This document shows, in pieces, positions 7,046 to 15,288 of a DNA stretch of 27,036 nt. The stretch is from an uncultured Bacilli bacterium. Lineage in GTDB: Bacteria > Bacillota_I > Bacilli_A > RF39 > UBA660. The stretch lies in NCBI GenBank assembly GCA_910584255.1, contig CAJTXV010000022.1, forward strand, positions 1 through 27,036, read 5' to 3'. How positions within the stretch are numbered: the stretch's first letter is position 1; the number at the start of each line of letters is the position of its first letter. A program made the translations under genes and the position numbers. The notes under the pieces were generated by a model. It saw only the letters and a list, made by a program, of their open reading frames with translations, did not search any database and had not been told where the DNA came from.

Positions 7046-8262
7046 TGTTTTTTCATAATTTTAAGTATTCTTTTAAAAGCCTTTTTCGAAATAAAATGCT
7101 AATATTTTGGACGTTTGCCTTTCCAATTATATTAGGAACTCTATTTAATATGGCCTTTCAAGATATCGAAAAAAATGAAAAACTAGATATTATCGATATC
7201 GCAATTGTTGAAAATGATTTTTTAGATCGAGATTCAACTTCTTTATTTAATCAGGTCTTTTTAAATCTTGGAGAAGAGGGTAGCGATACTCAGTTATTTA
7301 ATATTCAATATGTAGAGGAAGAAAAAGCAGAGGAACTTTTATCTAAAAATCAGATTACTGGATATTTTGTATTAGAAGGTGTAAATGATTCACGTGTAGT
7401 TGTAAATCGGAGTGGAATTAATGAAACTGTATTTCAATCTGTCGTGGGAGAGATTTTACAAACGCAAGAAGTATTCAAAAATATTTCTGAAAAATGGGTG
7501 AATGATCATGTTCAAGATCTAACAAAAGATACGAAAGCAGGAACAGAGAATTTTGATTCTTGGTATCAAGATCTTTATACGAATATTGTTCAAAAGTTAA
7601 ATGAAGAAAATATTCAAATTCAAGATATGTCTAGTAAAAATTTAAGTTATACGATGATTGAATATTACACTTTAATTGCAATGACTTGTTTATATGGCGG
7701 AATTTTAGGGATGACAGCGATGAATCAGTGCCTAGCCAATATGAGTCATAATGGAAAGAGAGTGTCTGTTGCACCGATTTCTAAAGCAAAGCTAGTTTTA
7801 AGTAGCGCTTGTAGCAGTTATCTTACGCAGTTAATTGGACTTCTTCTTTTGTTCCTTTATACGATTTTTGTGATTCATGTCGATTATGGAAATAATCTTC
7901 CTTTAATTATTCTTCTCAGTTTGGTAGGTTCTCTCGCTGGACTTTCTCTAGGAATCTTTGTTGCATCTATTTTTAAATCAAATGAAAATACGAAGGTAGG
8001 GGTTATGATTGCTTTTACGATGTTTGGATGTGTCTTAGCTGGGATGATGGGAATTACGATGAAGTATGTTATTGATAAAAATATTCCACTTGTCAATTAC
8101 CTCAATCCTGTCAATATGATTACGGATGGATTTTATGCACTCTATTATTATGATACCTTAGACCGTTACTTTTTCAATGTCATTAGCCTAGTCTTATTTT
8201 CTCTTTTGCTGATTGGGATTTCGACACTTTGTTTGAGGAGGCAGAAGTATGAGTATATTTAA
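7045..8262 (+). CDS. ABC-2 type permease subunit (first)
   Basis: A 405-aa membrane protein with the ABC2_membrane_3 layout: an N-terminal TM (MLIFWTFAFPIILGTLFNMAF, residues 18-38), a large extracytoplasmic region of about 170 residues, then about six TM helices from residue 210 (ALIAMTCLYGGILG, LIGLLLLFLYTIFVI, LIILLSLVGSLAGLSLGI, VGVMIAFTMFGCVLAGMMG, VISLVLFSLLLIGIS). It ends in a basic tail RRQKYEYI. It is coupled to the ATPase by a one-base overlap and overlaps the second permease by 14 bases. The two presumably form a heterodimeric channel. The substrate cannot be read from the sequence. Confidence 0.9.
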   Translation: MFFHNFKYSFKSLFRNKMLIFWTFAFPIILGTLFNMAFQDIEKNEKLDIIDIAIVENDFLDRDSTSLFNQVFLNLGEEGSDTQLFNIQYVEEEKAEELLSKNQITGYFVLEGVNDSRVVVNRSGINETVFQSVVGEILQTQEVFKNISEKWVNDHVQDLTKDTKAGTENFDSWYQDLYTNIVQKLNEENIQIQDMSSKNLSYTMIEYYTLIAMTCLYGGILGMTAMNQCLANMSHNGKRVSVAPISKAKLVLSSACSSYLTQLIGLLLLFLYTIFVIHVDYGNNLPLIILLSLVGSLAGLSLGIFVASIFKSNENTKVGVMIAFTMFGCVLAGMMGITMKYVIDKNIPLVNYLNPVNMITDGFYALYYYDTLDRYFFNVISLVLFSLLLIGISTLCLRRQKYEYI

Positions 8263-9400
8263 AGCATTTTTAAAAGTATTAAAAAGTTGTAAAGGAACTA
8301 TAATTCTTTATAGTGTTATTTTAATCTTTTTCGCAGCTTTTAATATGAAAGCAGGAGATAATACTTCAAACTTTGTTGCTGAAAGGCCAGATGTTTTTAT
8401 CCAAAATTATGATAAAATGGAAGGAATAACTGAATCGCTTGTTCATTATTTAGAAGGAAACGCTAATATTGTACCTTTAAAGGATAGTGAGAATGCAATT
8501 AAGGATGCTATCTTTTATCGAGATGTGAATTATATTATTACGATTCCTGAAAACTTTCGTCAAGATTTTTTAGAACACAAAAATCCTACGATTGAGGTAC
8601 AAGGAACGGGGGACTATTTGGCGAGTTTATCTGAAATGTACTTAGAAAAATATTTAAAGTTTGCAAATATTTATCGTGATACTTTTTCTTCGGAAGAAGA
8701 GCTTATTAAAAATATAGAAAAGACTTTGGATAAAAAGACGAATATCCAGGTGACCTCCAAGTTAGATACTGACCATTTGGCAGAAGTAGCTAATTATTAC
8801 AATTTTGCAAATTACAGTATTTTGGCAGGTTGTGTCTTTGTAATCTGTATGGTTTTATTTAGTTTTGGAAGGGAAGAAATTAGAAAGAGAACGATTATTA
8901 GTAGTATGAATTACAAAAGGTACAATCGAAAGTTATTGCTTTCTAATGCTTTATTTGCTTGCCTTTTATGGGCCTTTTACGTACTCGTTAGCTTTGTCCT
9001 TTTCGGTAGTTCCATATTTACTACACATATTTTATTCTATATGTTAAACTCCTTTATCTTTACATTATGTGCTTTATCTATTGCTTTTCTAATTGGAAAC
9101 TTAGTCCATAATCGAGAAGCAATTAATGGAATTGTGAACGTGGTAGCATTAGGATCAAGTTTCTTGTGTGGTGCTTTTGTACCAGTAGAATATTTACCAG
9201 ATTTCGTTTTAAATATTGCCCATCTTCTTCCATCCTACTGGTATATTAATACGAATGAAAGTCTAAAGACAATGGAGGTATTTAACTTTGAAAGTTTAAG
9301 ACCAATTCTTATTAATATGGGAGTACTTTTGTTATTCATTTTATTGTTTATCATGCTAACAAACTTTATTTCTAGTAAGGTGAGAAAATTACATTCATAG
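8249..9400 (+). CDS. ABC-2 type permease subunit (second)
   Basis: A 383-aa protein with the same plan as the preceding permease: TM1 at residues 15-33 (GTIILYSVILIFFAAFNM), an extracytoplasmic domain of about 150 residues, then a C-terminal block of roughly six TM helices (YSILAGCVFVICMVLFSFG, LLSNALFACLLWAFYVLVSFVLFG, FTLCALSIAFLIGNLV, LGSSFLCGAFVPVEYLPDF, MGVLLLFILLFIMLTNFIS). The VPVEYLPDFVLNIAHLLPSYWY segment is characteristic of ABC2 permeases. GAGGAGG lies ahead of its ATG inside the first permease gene. It is the last gene of the TetR operon. No clear terminator follows; an insertion-sequence end begins about 60 bp downstream and may have removed it. Confidence 0.9.
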   Translation: MSIFKAFLKVLKSCKGTIILYSVILIFFAAFNMKAGDNTSNFVAERPDVFIQNYDKMEGITESLVHYLEGNANIVPLKDSENAIKDAIFYRDVNYIITIPENFRQDFLEHKNPTIEVQGTGDYLASLSEMYLEKYLKFANIYRDTFSSEEELIKNIEKTLDKKTNIQVTSKLDTDHLAEVANYYNFANYSILAGCVFVICMVLFSFGREEIRKRTIISSMNYKRYNRKLLLSNALFACLLWAFYVLVSFVLFGSSIFTTHILFYMLNSFIFTLCALSIAFLIGNLVHNREAINGIVNVVALGSSFLCGAFVPVEYLPDFVLNIAHLLPSYWYINTNESLKTMEVFNFESLRPILINMGVLLLFILLFIMLTNFISSKVRKLHS

Positions 9401-9462
9401 TTTGAATCAGCTATTTATAAATTATTTTAGATTGCATTATTATTTTGATAACCACTTTTTTT

Positions 9463-9487
9463 GGTTCTTTGTCAAATAGTGTTGTTA
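9463..9487 (+). repeat. left terminal inverted repeat of the ISL3-like element
   Basis: Starts GGTTCTTTGTCAAATAGTG. It matches the reverse complement of the right end at 17 of 25 positions, with intact GGTT, AAAT and GTGTTG blocks. Confidence 0.65.
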
Positions 9488-9533
9488 AACAATAAATTTG
9501 ATAAATGAATTGATTATATAGGGTGATTTTTAA

Positions 9534-10740
9534 TCACTCTTTTATAATGCCTTGAATTAAAAATATACGCGCTACAAGATGACTATATTTTTTATAACCA
9601 AAAGCAATTCTCTTAATACATTTAATTAAATTATTTGTTCCTTCAATAACTTCTTTATTTATATCATATTTAAAAGAGTTTTCAATATATTTTATATTTT
9701 CCTTGTATAATTTTAAGGCTTGAATCATTTTGAAGATAAATTTTTATTTTGATTAAATGTTATTGATTTGAATTTGTTAAAATCTTTTTCTTTTAATGAA
9801 TTAATCCTTGATAGCATTCATACGTATCTTTTAACGTGATATTAGTATGGATTAAATATTGCACAATTTCTTTTTGAGATATTTCTTTTTTGAAATGTTT
9901 TGAGTATTTCTTTTTTTTAGATAGGAAATTTTCGTTTTTGACAATTAACTTCCAATAATCTTTTAATTTATTGTAATTTGGATTTACTGCAAAGTTTAAC
10001 TCTAGTAGAATTTAAAGCAACATAATCCTGTATTACTATATGAAATCTGTCTATTGAAATATCTGCGTTTTTAAATAGTTTTTTAGCAAGATAAATATAA
10101 CCAGAATAAAAGTCGGTAGAAATATGCTTCACTTGATCTCTTTCTTGTTTAGGATATCGTTTAAAGTATTTTTCTAAATCTCTAGACTTTCTAGAATCAT
10201 TCATATCAAAAATATTACCTTTGTCATTATCGGTAATAATAAAAGCCATCTTACCTTTAGTATCTTTAAATTCATCCCAGTTCATAGATTTAGGTAAATG
10301 AGAATGTCTTAAAACAGTGTGTGAAGATATTTCAGTAAATTTTCTATCTATTTTGGAAACAGAAACGTCTAATCTTTTTGAAATATCTTTTTCACTTTTC
10401 TTTTCCATTAGTTCAAGATTAATTTTAAGTTCTAAATTATTAGAAATATTTTTATTAATAAGATTAGTTTCAGCAATAAAAGTATTATTACAGTTTTTAC
10501 AAAAGAATTTTTGTTTATGAAGGAGTAATAAAGAATAACAGTTAGAAATTTTAGGAATCTTAATTTTACAGTTTTTTCTAAAACCCCATTTAATAATGTC
10601 ATTAGAAGATTGATTAATACATCCACAACCAGGACAATGATTAGGTCTATAAGTTAAAAAGCCTTCAATAATTTTATAAGTTTTACCTTTTATTTTCTTT
10701 TCCACAATATTATTAGAATAGATAAAAATATTTTTGTCTT
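9534..10740 (-). pseudogene. ISL3-family transposase, multiply frameshifted
   Basis: The longest intact stretch (10705 to 9968) carries the ISL3 N-terminal zinc ribbon (HCPGCG ... KFFCKNCNNTF), the HTH region (KDISKRLDVSVSKI) and the DDE start (FIITDNDKGNIFDM, ISTDFYSGYI, DISIDRFHIV). The reading then shifts near 9985 to a frame with PNYNKLKDYWKLI that runs to a stop at 9793. It shifts again to SLKEKDFNKFKSITFNQNK, ending near 9728. It shifts once more to the C-terminal segment with EVIEGTNNLIKCIKRIAFGY, the ISL3 hallmark, ending at 9534. Upstream of 10705 the frame stays open as NIKDKNIFIYSNNIV but hits a stop near 10752, and KFIKYL is readable in a different frame, so the 5' end is also shifted. 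At least four frameshifts; not functional. Confidence 0.9.
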
Positions 10741-10865
10741 TAATATTAAATATTTAATAAATTTAATATATAATCATTAGTGTACGTAGATTTGATTCCT
10801 TTCAATGTTTTATTAAGCAATTACATTGTATCAAATTTTATGTACTTTTATTAAATAAAAATAAT

Positions 10866-10890
10866 CACCAACACCATTTATAATACAACC
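10866..10890 (-). repeat. right terminal inverted repeat of the ISL3-like element
   Basis: Reads GGTTGTATTATAAATGGTG from the outside on the minus strand, and pairs with the left end at 17 of 25 positions. The short T-run outside both ends is also shared (five to seven T before GGTT). Confidence 0.65.
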
Positions 10891-10935
10891 AAAAAGTATG
10901 TTTTTTTGCTTTGTTTTGTAAAGAATATTTTTCTA

Positions 10936-10964
10936 TTGACAAAATTGTATATACTGTATATAAT
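10936..10964 (+). promoter_or_regulatory. perfect-consensus sigma-A promoter of the gntR-ABC operon
   Basis: TTGACA (10936-10941) and TATAAT (10959-10964) separated by exactly 17 bp. Such a strong promoter is normally kept in check by a repressor, and the palindrome at 10954-10976 overlaps its -10. Confidence 0.9.
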
Positions 10965-10976
10965 TTATATATACAG
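10954..10976. promoter_or_regulatory. palindromic operator candidate for the GntR regulator
   Basis: CTGTATATA (10954-10962) and TATATACAG (10968-10976) are perfect inverted arms around a 5-bp centre and cover the -10 and start region. A smaller palindrome GTATATAC (10947-10954) sits in the spacer. This fits autorepression by the YtrA-type regulator encoded 12 bp downstream; binding is inferred. Confidence 0.7.
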
Positions 10977-10987
10977 TGAGGTGAAGC

Positions 10988-11365
10988 ATGGAAATAATAA
11001 TTAGTAATTCAAGTGGTGTTCCTATCTATGAACAAATTAAGGAGCAGATAAAAACACAGATTGTTTCAAATGAATTAAAGGCAAATGAACTATTACCATC
11101 CATTAGAACCCTCGCGAAGGATTTGAGATGTAGTGTAATTACTACTAAAAACGCCTATGAAGAATTGGTAAAAGAGGGATATGTAACTAATATTCCCTCC
11201 AAAGGCTTCTATGTTGCAGAAATCAATCAAGAAGTGGTTTTAGAGGAATTGTTAAATAAAATAGAAAACTTGCTTGATGCTGCAGTTCGTATTGCTAAAA
11301 AGAATCATATTGAAAGAACTATGATTGAAGAAAGGTTAGATATTTTATATGAGGAGGAATCGTAA
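10988..11365 (+). CDS. GntR-family regulator, YtrA subfamily
   Basis: At 125 aa it has the short YtrA-type form: a winged helix at residues 8-75 and only a short C-terminal dimerisation tail (EELLNKIENLLDAAVRIAKK). The DNA-binding part reads GVPIYEQIKEQIKTQI, ELLPSIRTLAKDLRCSVITT, then NAYEELVKEGYVTNIPSKGFYV, the classic GntR wing. GAGGTGAAGC is the ribosome binding site. Its TAA overlaps the ATG of the ABC ATPase (TAATG). YtrA regulators typically repress ABC exporter operons and respond to cell-envelope antibiotics; the same arrangement here suggests the same job. Confidence 0.93.
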   Translation: MEIIISNSSGVPIYEQIKEQIKTQIVSNELKANELLPSIRTLAKDLRCSVITTKNAYEELVKEGYVTNIPSKGFYVAEINQEVVLEELLNKIENLLDAAVRIAKKNHIERTMIEERLDILYEEES

Positions 11366-12222
11366 TGAAAAGTGTTTTAGAAGTTAAAGATTTATCTAAA
11401 AAATATAGTGGTTTTGAACTAAAAAATATTAATTTTCAATTACCACAAGGAATGATTATGGGGTTTATAGGAGAAAATGGAGCAGGGAAAACAACGACTA
11501 TTAAAGCTATTTTAGATATTATTAAAAATTATGCGGGTGAAATTAAAATATTTGGTTTGGATTCTCGGAAAAATCCAAATCAAATACAAGAAGAAATTGG
11601 TGTTGTTTTAGATGATATGTTTTTTCCTGAAATATTAACGCCAACTAATATTGATAGTATTATGAAGGATATTTATAAGAAGTGGGATTCTAATCTTTAT
11701 TTTAAATATTTGGATCAATTTTCATTACCAAAGGAAAAACAAATTAAAGCATTTTCTAAAGGAATGAGAAAGAAATTAGAAATTGTCACTGCACTTTCTC
11801 ATCATCCAAAACTTTTAATTTTAGATGAACCTACGAGTGGGTTAGATCCAATCGCTAGAAATGAAGTAATTGGGTTATTCCAAGAATTTATAGAAAAAGA
11901 AGATGGTTCTATTCTTTTATCTAGTCATATTACAACAGATTTAGAACATATTGCAGACTATATTACATTTATCAATGATGGAGAGATTATTTTATCTAAG
12001 ACTTGTGATGAGTTACTGAATGAGTATGGAATTGTGAAATGTACCGAAAAGGAATTTCAAAAGTTAGATTCGAACGATTATATTCAATATATAAAAAGAA
12101 AATGTGAATATGAAGTGTTAGTTGAAAATAAAAAGAAATTTATAAAAAAGTATCATTATGAAGTGATTGACAAAATTACATTGGATGATTTGATGTTTTT
12201 AATGATTAAGGGGGTTAAATAA
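11365..12222 (+). CDS. ABC transporter ATP-binding subunit (YtrB-like)
   Basis: A 285-aa ATPase. Walker A is GENGAGKTTT near residue 38, the signature is the divergent FSKGMRKKLEIV near 131, Walker B is LLILDEPTSGLDP near 151, and the H-loop SSHI lies near 185. SKGM instead of SGGQ is the form usually seen in ATPases encoded beside YtrA regulators. The C-terminal 80 residues form a Lys-rich accessory domain. Start and stop both overlap the neighbours (TAATG at both ends), so GntR, ATPase and permease are made in step. It probably exports a membrane-active compound or toxic peptide; the substrate is unknown. Confidence 0.94.
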   Translation: MKSVLEVKDLSKKYSGFELKNINFQLPQGMIMGFIGENGAGKTTTIKAILDIIKNYAGEIKIFGLDSRKNPNQIQEEIGVVLDDMFFPEILTPTNIDSIMKDIYKKWDSNLYFKYLDQFSLPKEKQIKAFSKGMRKKLEIVTALSHHPKLLILDEPTSGLDPIARNEVIGLFQEFIEKEDGSILLSSHITTDLEHIADYITFINDGEIILSKTCDELLNEYGIVKCTEKEFQKLDSNDYIQYIKRKCEYEVLVENKKKFIKKYHYEVIDKITLDDLMFLMIKGVK

Positions 12223-12848
12223 TGTTAGGATTTATTAAAAAAGATATTTTAATGCTGAAAAGTAATTTGAAATTTTTCGTTATCTTGTTAGTTATTTACG
12301 GAATGATGGCAATGGAAGGGGAAATGGATTTATCATTTTTACTACCTTTTATGAGTGTTATGCTTATGATTTCTACTTTTAGTTATGATCAGTACAATCA
12401 TTGGGATAGTTATCTTTGTACTTTACCAGGAGGGAGAAAAAATAGTGTGAGGGCAAAATACTTGTCTACTTTGCTTATGATTTTGGCTACGACTGCAGTG
12501 GTTACTACTTCTTCTTTGATTATTTCTTATGTGAAAGAACAAACCATTTCTTATCCAGATATATTTTCAAGTTTATTAGGTGTGTTGTTTGCTACGTTCT
12601 TAATACAGTCTTTGATGTATCCATCGATTTATAAATTCGGTGTTGAAAAGGCAAGAATTGGAATCTTTATTATTGCTTTTGGAACTGCTATTATCGGTGG
12701 AATTGTAAGTAAATTTGTTGATTTTTCAATCGAATCAGTTTCTTTTCTTGAAAATTATATAGCGGTTCTATCACCAATTCTAATCGCTATTATGTTATAT
12801 GTATCTTATAAAGTATCAGAGAGAATTTATATTCATAAGGAATTTTAA
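12222..12848 (+). CDS. ABC-2 permease subunit (ABC2_membrane_5-like)
   Basis: A 208-aa membrane protein with about six TM segments: FFVILLVIYGMMAM, FLLPFMSVMLMISTFSY, YLSTLLMILATTAVVTTSSLII, IFSSLLGVLFATFLIQSLMY, IGIFIIAFGTAIIGGIVSKF and YIAVLSPILIAIMLYVSYKV. The cytoplasmic loop FSYDQYNHWDSYLCTLPGGRKNSVRAKYL is typical of the small permeases paired with YtrB-like ATPases. It is the last gene of the cassette. Only a weak AT-only hairpin follows. Confidence 0.88.
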   Translation: MLGFIKKDILMLKSNLKFFVILLVIYGMMAMEGEMDLSFLLPFMSVMLMISTFSYDQYNHWDSYLCTLPGGRKNSVRAKYLSTLLMILATTAVVTTSSLIISYVKEQTISYPDIFSSLLGVLFATFLIQSLMYPSIYKFGVEKARIGIFIIAFGTAIIGGIVSKFVDFSIESVSFLENYIAVLSPILIAIMLYVSYKVSERIYIHKEF

Positions 12849-12865
12849 AATAATAGCATTATTTT
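12847..12865 (+). terminator. weak AT-only hairpin after the GntR-ABC operon
   Basis: AAAATAAT and ATTATTTT are perfect 8-bp arms with an AGC loop, but the stem has no G-C pairs and only TTTTG follows. It may serve as a leaky terminator. Confidence 0.3.
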
Positions 12866-12876
12866 GTATAAAACTA

Positions 12877-12885
12877 TGATATATT
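12877..12885 (+). promoter_or_regulatory. possible extended -10 promoter for the DUF362 gene
   Basis: TGATATATT gives a TG-extended -10 (TATATT, 5 of 6) about 30 bp before the ATG at 12916. No recognisable -35. Confidence 0.4.
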
Positions 12886-12915
12886 AAACATAATGAAAAA
12901 GAAAGGGTGGATCAT

Positions 12916-13794
12916 ATGGAAAAGGCAAAGGTTTATTTTACAAAGAAAATTGAAGGTAAAAGTCTTATAAAATTATATGAAAAATTAGGAGTATCCCTTC
13001 CTGGAAAGGTTGCCGTTAAATTACATTCTGGAGAAGAAGGAAATCAAAATTATATGAAACCAGAATTTGTCAAAGATATCATTGAACATGTGCATGGAAC
13101 AGTTGTGGAATGTAATACTGCTTATGAAGGGTCAAGAAATACGACTGAAAAACATATAAAATTGATGGAGAAACATGGATGGAGTAAATATTTTGAGGTT
13201 GATATTTTAGATAGTGATGGAGAAGAAATTTTAGAAAATCCAAGTGGGACTGTCATTCAAAAGAATATCGTCGGTTCTAAGATGAAAAATTATGATTCTA
13301 TGCTAGTATTATCACATTTTAAAGGACACCCAATGGGTGGTTTTGGTGGAGCAATTAAAAATCTTTCGATTGGTCTTGCTTCTTCCGAAGGAAAAAGTTA
13401 TATTCATACATCTGGAGTAGAGCATGCTTCTTTTGATGAGTTGATGAATGCTGATCATGATAACTTCTTAAGATCGATGGCTGATTCTGCGAAAACAATT
13501 ACGGATTTTTACAGGGGGAAAATTGTCTATATTAATGCGATGGTTAATATGTCTGTTGACTGTGACTGTTGTAATGTCGCAGAAGATCCTTGTATGAAAG
13601 ATATCGGTATTTTAGCATCTACTGACCCAGTTGCACTCGATCAAGCATGTATCGATTTGGTTTATCAATCCGATGATTCAGGAAGAGATCATTTAGTAGA
13701 AAGAATTGAATCCCGTAATGGATTATTAACGATTGAATGTGCTGAAAAGCAAGGAATGGGTAGTAGAGAATACGAGCTGATTCCGATTGATTAG
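12916..13794 (+). CDS. DUF362-domain protein without ferredoxin module
   Basis: The start is the ATG at 12916, preceded by AGGGTGG 5 nt upstream; the in-frame GTG at 12907 lies inside that ribosome binding site. The 292-aa protein matches DUF362: VAVKLHSGEEGN near residue 33, LVLSHFKGHPMGGFGGAIKNLSIG near 133-157 and GILASTDPVALDQACIDL near 235. Many DUF362 proteins carry a 2x[4Fe-4S] ferredoxin insert. Here only the Cys cluster CDCCNVAEDPC near residue 216 is present, which could bind a metal but is not a CxxCxxCxxxCP ferredoxin motif. The biochemical role of the family is poorly defined. It is a single-gene unit closed by a terminator. Confidence 0.85.
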   Translation: MEKAKVYFTKKIEGKSLIKLYEKLGVSLPGKVAVKLHSGEEGNQNYMKPEFVKDIIEHVHGTVVECNTAYEGSRNTTEKHIKLMEKHGWSKYFEVDILDSDGEEILENPSGTVIQKNIVGSKMKNYDSMLVLSHFKGHPMGGFGGAIKNLSIGLASSEGKSYIHTSGVEHASFDELMNADHDNFLRSMADSAKTITDFYRGKIVYINAMVNMSVDCDCCNVAEDPCMKDIGILASTDPVALDQACIDLVYQSDDSGRDHLVERIESRNGLLTIECAEKQGMGSREYELIPID

Positions 13795-13799
13795 AAAAC

Positions 13800-13826
13800 A
13801 ACAGTCATATTGGCTGTTTTTCTTTT
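13800..13826 (+). terminator. intrinsic terminator after the DUF362 gene
   Basis: AACAGTC (13800-13806) pairs with GGCTGTT (13812-13818, one G-U) over the loop ATATT, then TTTCTTTT. Confidence 0.85.
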
Positions 13827-13865
13827 GCAAAAGAATGTTCTAATCTTTTCGTTTTATCAGATCCA

Positions 13866-13874
13866 TGTTATAAT
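13866..13874 (+). promoter_or_regulatory. extended -10 promoter of the nagZ-like gene
   Basis: TGTTATAAT: a perfect TATAAT (13869-13874) with TG extension; the -35 region is weak. The start site would be near 13881, just ahead of AGGAGGGG. Confidence 0.6.
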
Positions 13875-13896
13875 GAAATCATAATTAGGAGGGGTT

Positions 13897-15105
13897 ATGA
13901 AAAAACTAGCAGTTTTCTTATTGATTATTTCTTTTGGTTGTATTGGATCTGGTTTTTTTCTCATGTTGAAATCGGGGAAGCCTTTTGACAAAATGACCAT
14001 TGATGAAAAAGTGGAGTATCGGATGAAGCATATGACACTCGATGAAAAGATTGCTCAGATGTTAGTCTTATATTATATGAGTGATGCAGTAGATAGCAAT
14101 TTGGAAAGTGTTTTGGAGGAAGTAAAACCAGGTGGATTTATTTTAATGAAAGAAAATATTACTACCTATAATCAAACAAAAAAATTTGTAGATGATATCA
14201 CGAAAAATAGTGAAATTCCAATGATTATTTCTATCGACCAAGAAGGTGGATCTGTCCAACGATTCCAAGGAATTTCCGATGTAGAAGTTACGAATATACC
14301 AGATATGTATGATTTAGGTTCGATGGGTGACTTGGACTTAGCTTATCAAGTTGGAAGAGTTATGGCAGAAGAATTAAGGACGATTGGTGTTAATGTTGTG
14401 TATGCTCCTGTCTTGGATGTTTATTCTAATCCTTTAAATACGGTCATTGGTAAAAGAAGTTTTAGTAGTGATCCACAAGTAGTATCTGATATGGGGATTC
14501 ATTTAGCTAAAGGCTTGGAAGAAAATGGAGTCATTGCTACTTATAAGCACTTTCCAGGGCATGGAGATACGGAAACTGATTCTCATGTCAGTTTACCAAT
14601 TGTGCAGAAGAACTATGACGAATTGTCTAGTCTAGAACTCATTCCATTTCAAAATGCTATTTCTAGTGGTGCTAAAATTATGATGATTGGGCATATTGCA
14701 CTACCTAATTTGACTGGAGATAATACACCTGCTAGTTTGTCTAAAGTTGTAGTTACGAATACTTTAAAACAAAAAATGAATTATCAGGGATTAGTTATTA
14801 CGGATGCTCTAAATATGGGTGCCCTAACAAAAAATTATTCCAAAGAAGAAATTTATACACAGGCAATTGAAGCAGGGGTAGATTTACTCTTAATGCCTAG
14901 TGGAAGTAAACAGGCAATTGAAATTATTCGAAAAAATATTAGTGAAGAGAGAATTAACGAATCAGTAGAGAAAATTTTAAAGTTTAAATATACATATTTA
15001 GATCAGGATAATCGTTTAGATTCATCTTATTTAGGGAGTATGGAACATCAAGAAGTAATTCAAAAAATTCAATCACTAGATACTAGTGTTGAACTAGTAG
15101 ATTAA
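13897..15105 (+). CDS. nagZ: glycoside hydrolase family 3 beta-N-acetylhexosaminidase, NagZ-like, membrane-anchored or exported
   Basis: A GH3 enzyme that removes terminal beta-linked N-acetylglucosamine from muropeptides. At 402 aa it is the single-domain (TIM barrel) form. Residues 4-24 form an N-terminal hydrophobic segment (VFLLIISFGCIGSGFFLML), either a signal anchor or a cleaved signal; the Cys context SFGC does not fit a good lipobox. Catalytic signatures: ISIDQEGGSVQRF near 111, the KHFPGHGDTETDSH loop at 217-230 carrying the Asp228/His230 general-acid dyad of NagZ, and the nucleophile Asp303 in ITDALNMGA. KRSFS near 186 lies in the substrate loop. AGGAGGGG precedes the start. Probably a single-gene transcript, working on peptidoglycan outside the membrane. 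Conservation of the His-Asp dyad makes NagZ more likely than a beta-glucosidase. Confidence 0.92.
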   Translation: MKKLAVFLLIISFGCIGSGFFLMLKSGKPFDKMTIDEKVEYRMKHMTLDEKIAQMLVLYYMSDAVDSNLESVLEEVKPGGFILMKENITTYNQTKKFVDDITKNSEIPMIISIDQEGGSVQRFQGISDVEVTNIPDMYDLGSMGDLDLAYQVGRVMAEELRTIGVNVVYAPVLDVYSNPLNTVIGKRSFSSDPQVVSDMGIHLAKGLEENGVIATYKHFPGHGDTETDSHVSLPIVQKNYDELSSLELIPFQNAISSGAKIMMIGHIALPNLTGDNTPASLSKVVVTNTLKQKMNYQGLVITDALNMGALTKNYSKEEIYTQAIEAGVDLLLMPSGSKQAIEIIRKNISEERINESVEKILKFKYTYLDQDNRLDSSYLGSMEHQEVIQKIQSLDTSVELVD

Positions 15106-15288
15106 AATGAAAATTTTAATTATATCGTAAAAAATGATAGTAATTAAATGATTGAATATAGAGATTTTTATGACATTTAAATGTTCAATTTATGAATGGT
15201 TGATGTATTAGCATAGACTGTTTTTCTTTTTTAGAGTTTCCCATTATTTCTTTTTTGCATACTATACAATAGTTGGGAGAAAAAGAAT

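Larger units (their letters stand above)
9463..10890 (-). mobile_element. decayed ISL3-family insertion sequence
   Basis: A unit of about 1.43 kb with imperfect terminal inverted repeats (left 9463-9487, right 10866-10890) around a minus-strand ISL3-type transposase broken by several frameshifts. ISL3 elements usually make 8-bp target duplications; the flanks (CTTTTTTT on the left, AAAAAGTA on the right) do not match, so either the ends are slightly misplaced or the duplication has decayed. It separates the TetR and GntR exporter cassettes. The copy is very likely unable to move by itself. Confidence 0.8.

Noticed and set aside
9455..10898. Target-site duplication around the ISL3-like element
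   Set aside because: The 8-bp flanks (CTTTTTTT and AAAAAGTA) do not match, and shifting the ends into the T-run did not produce a repeat.
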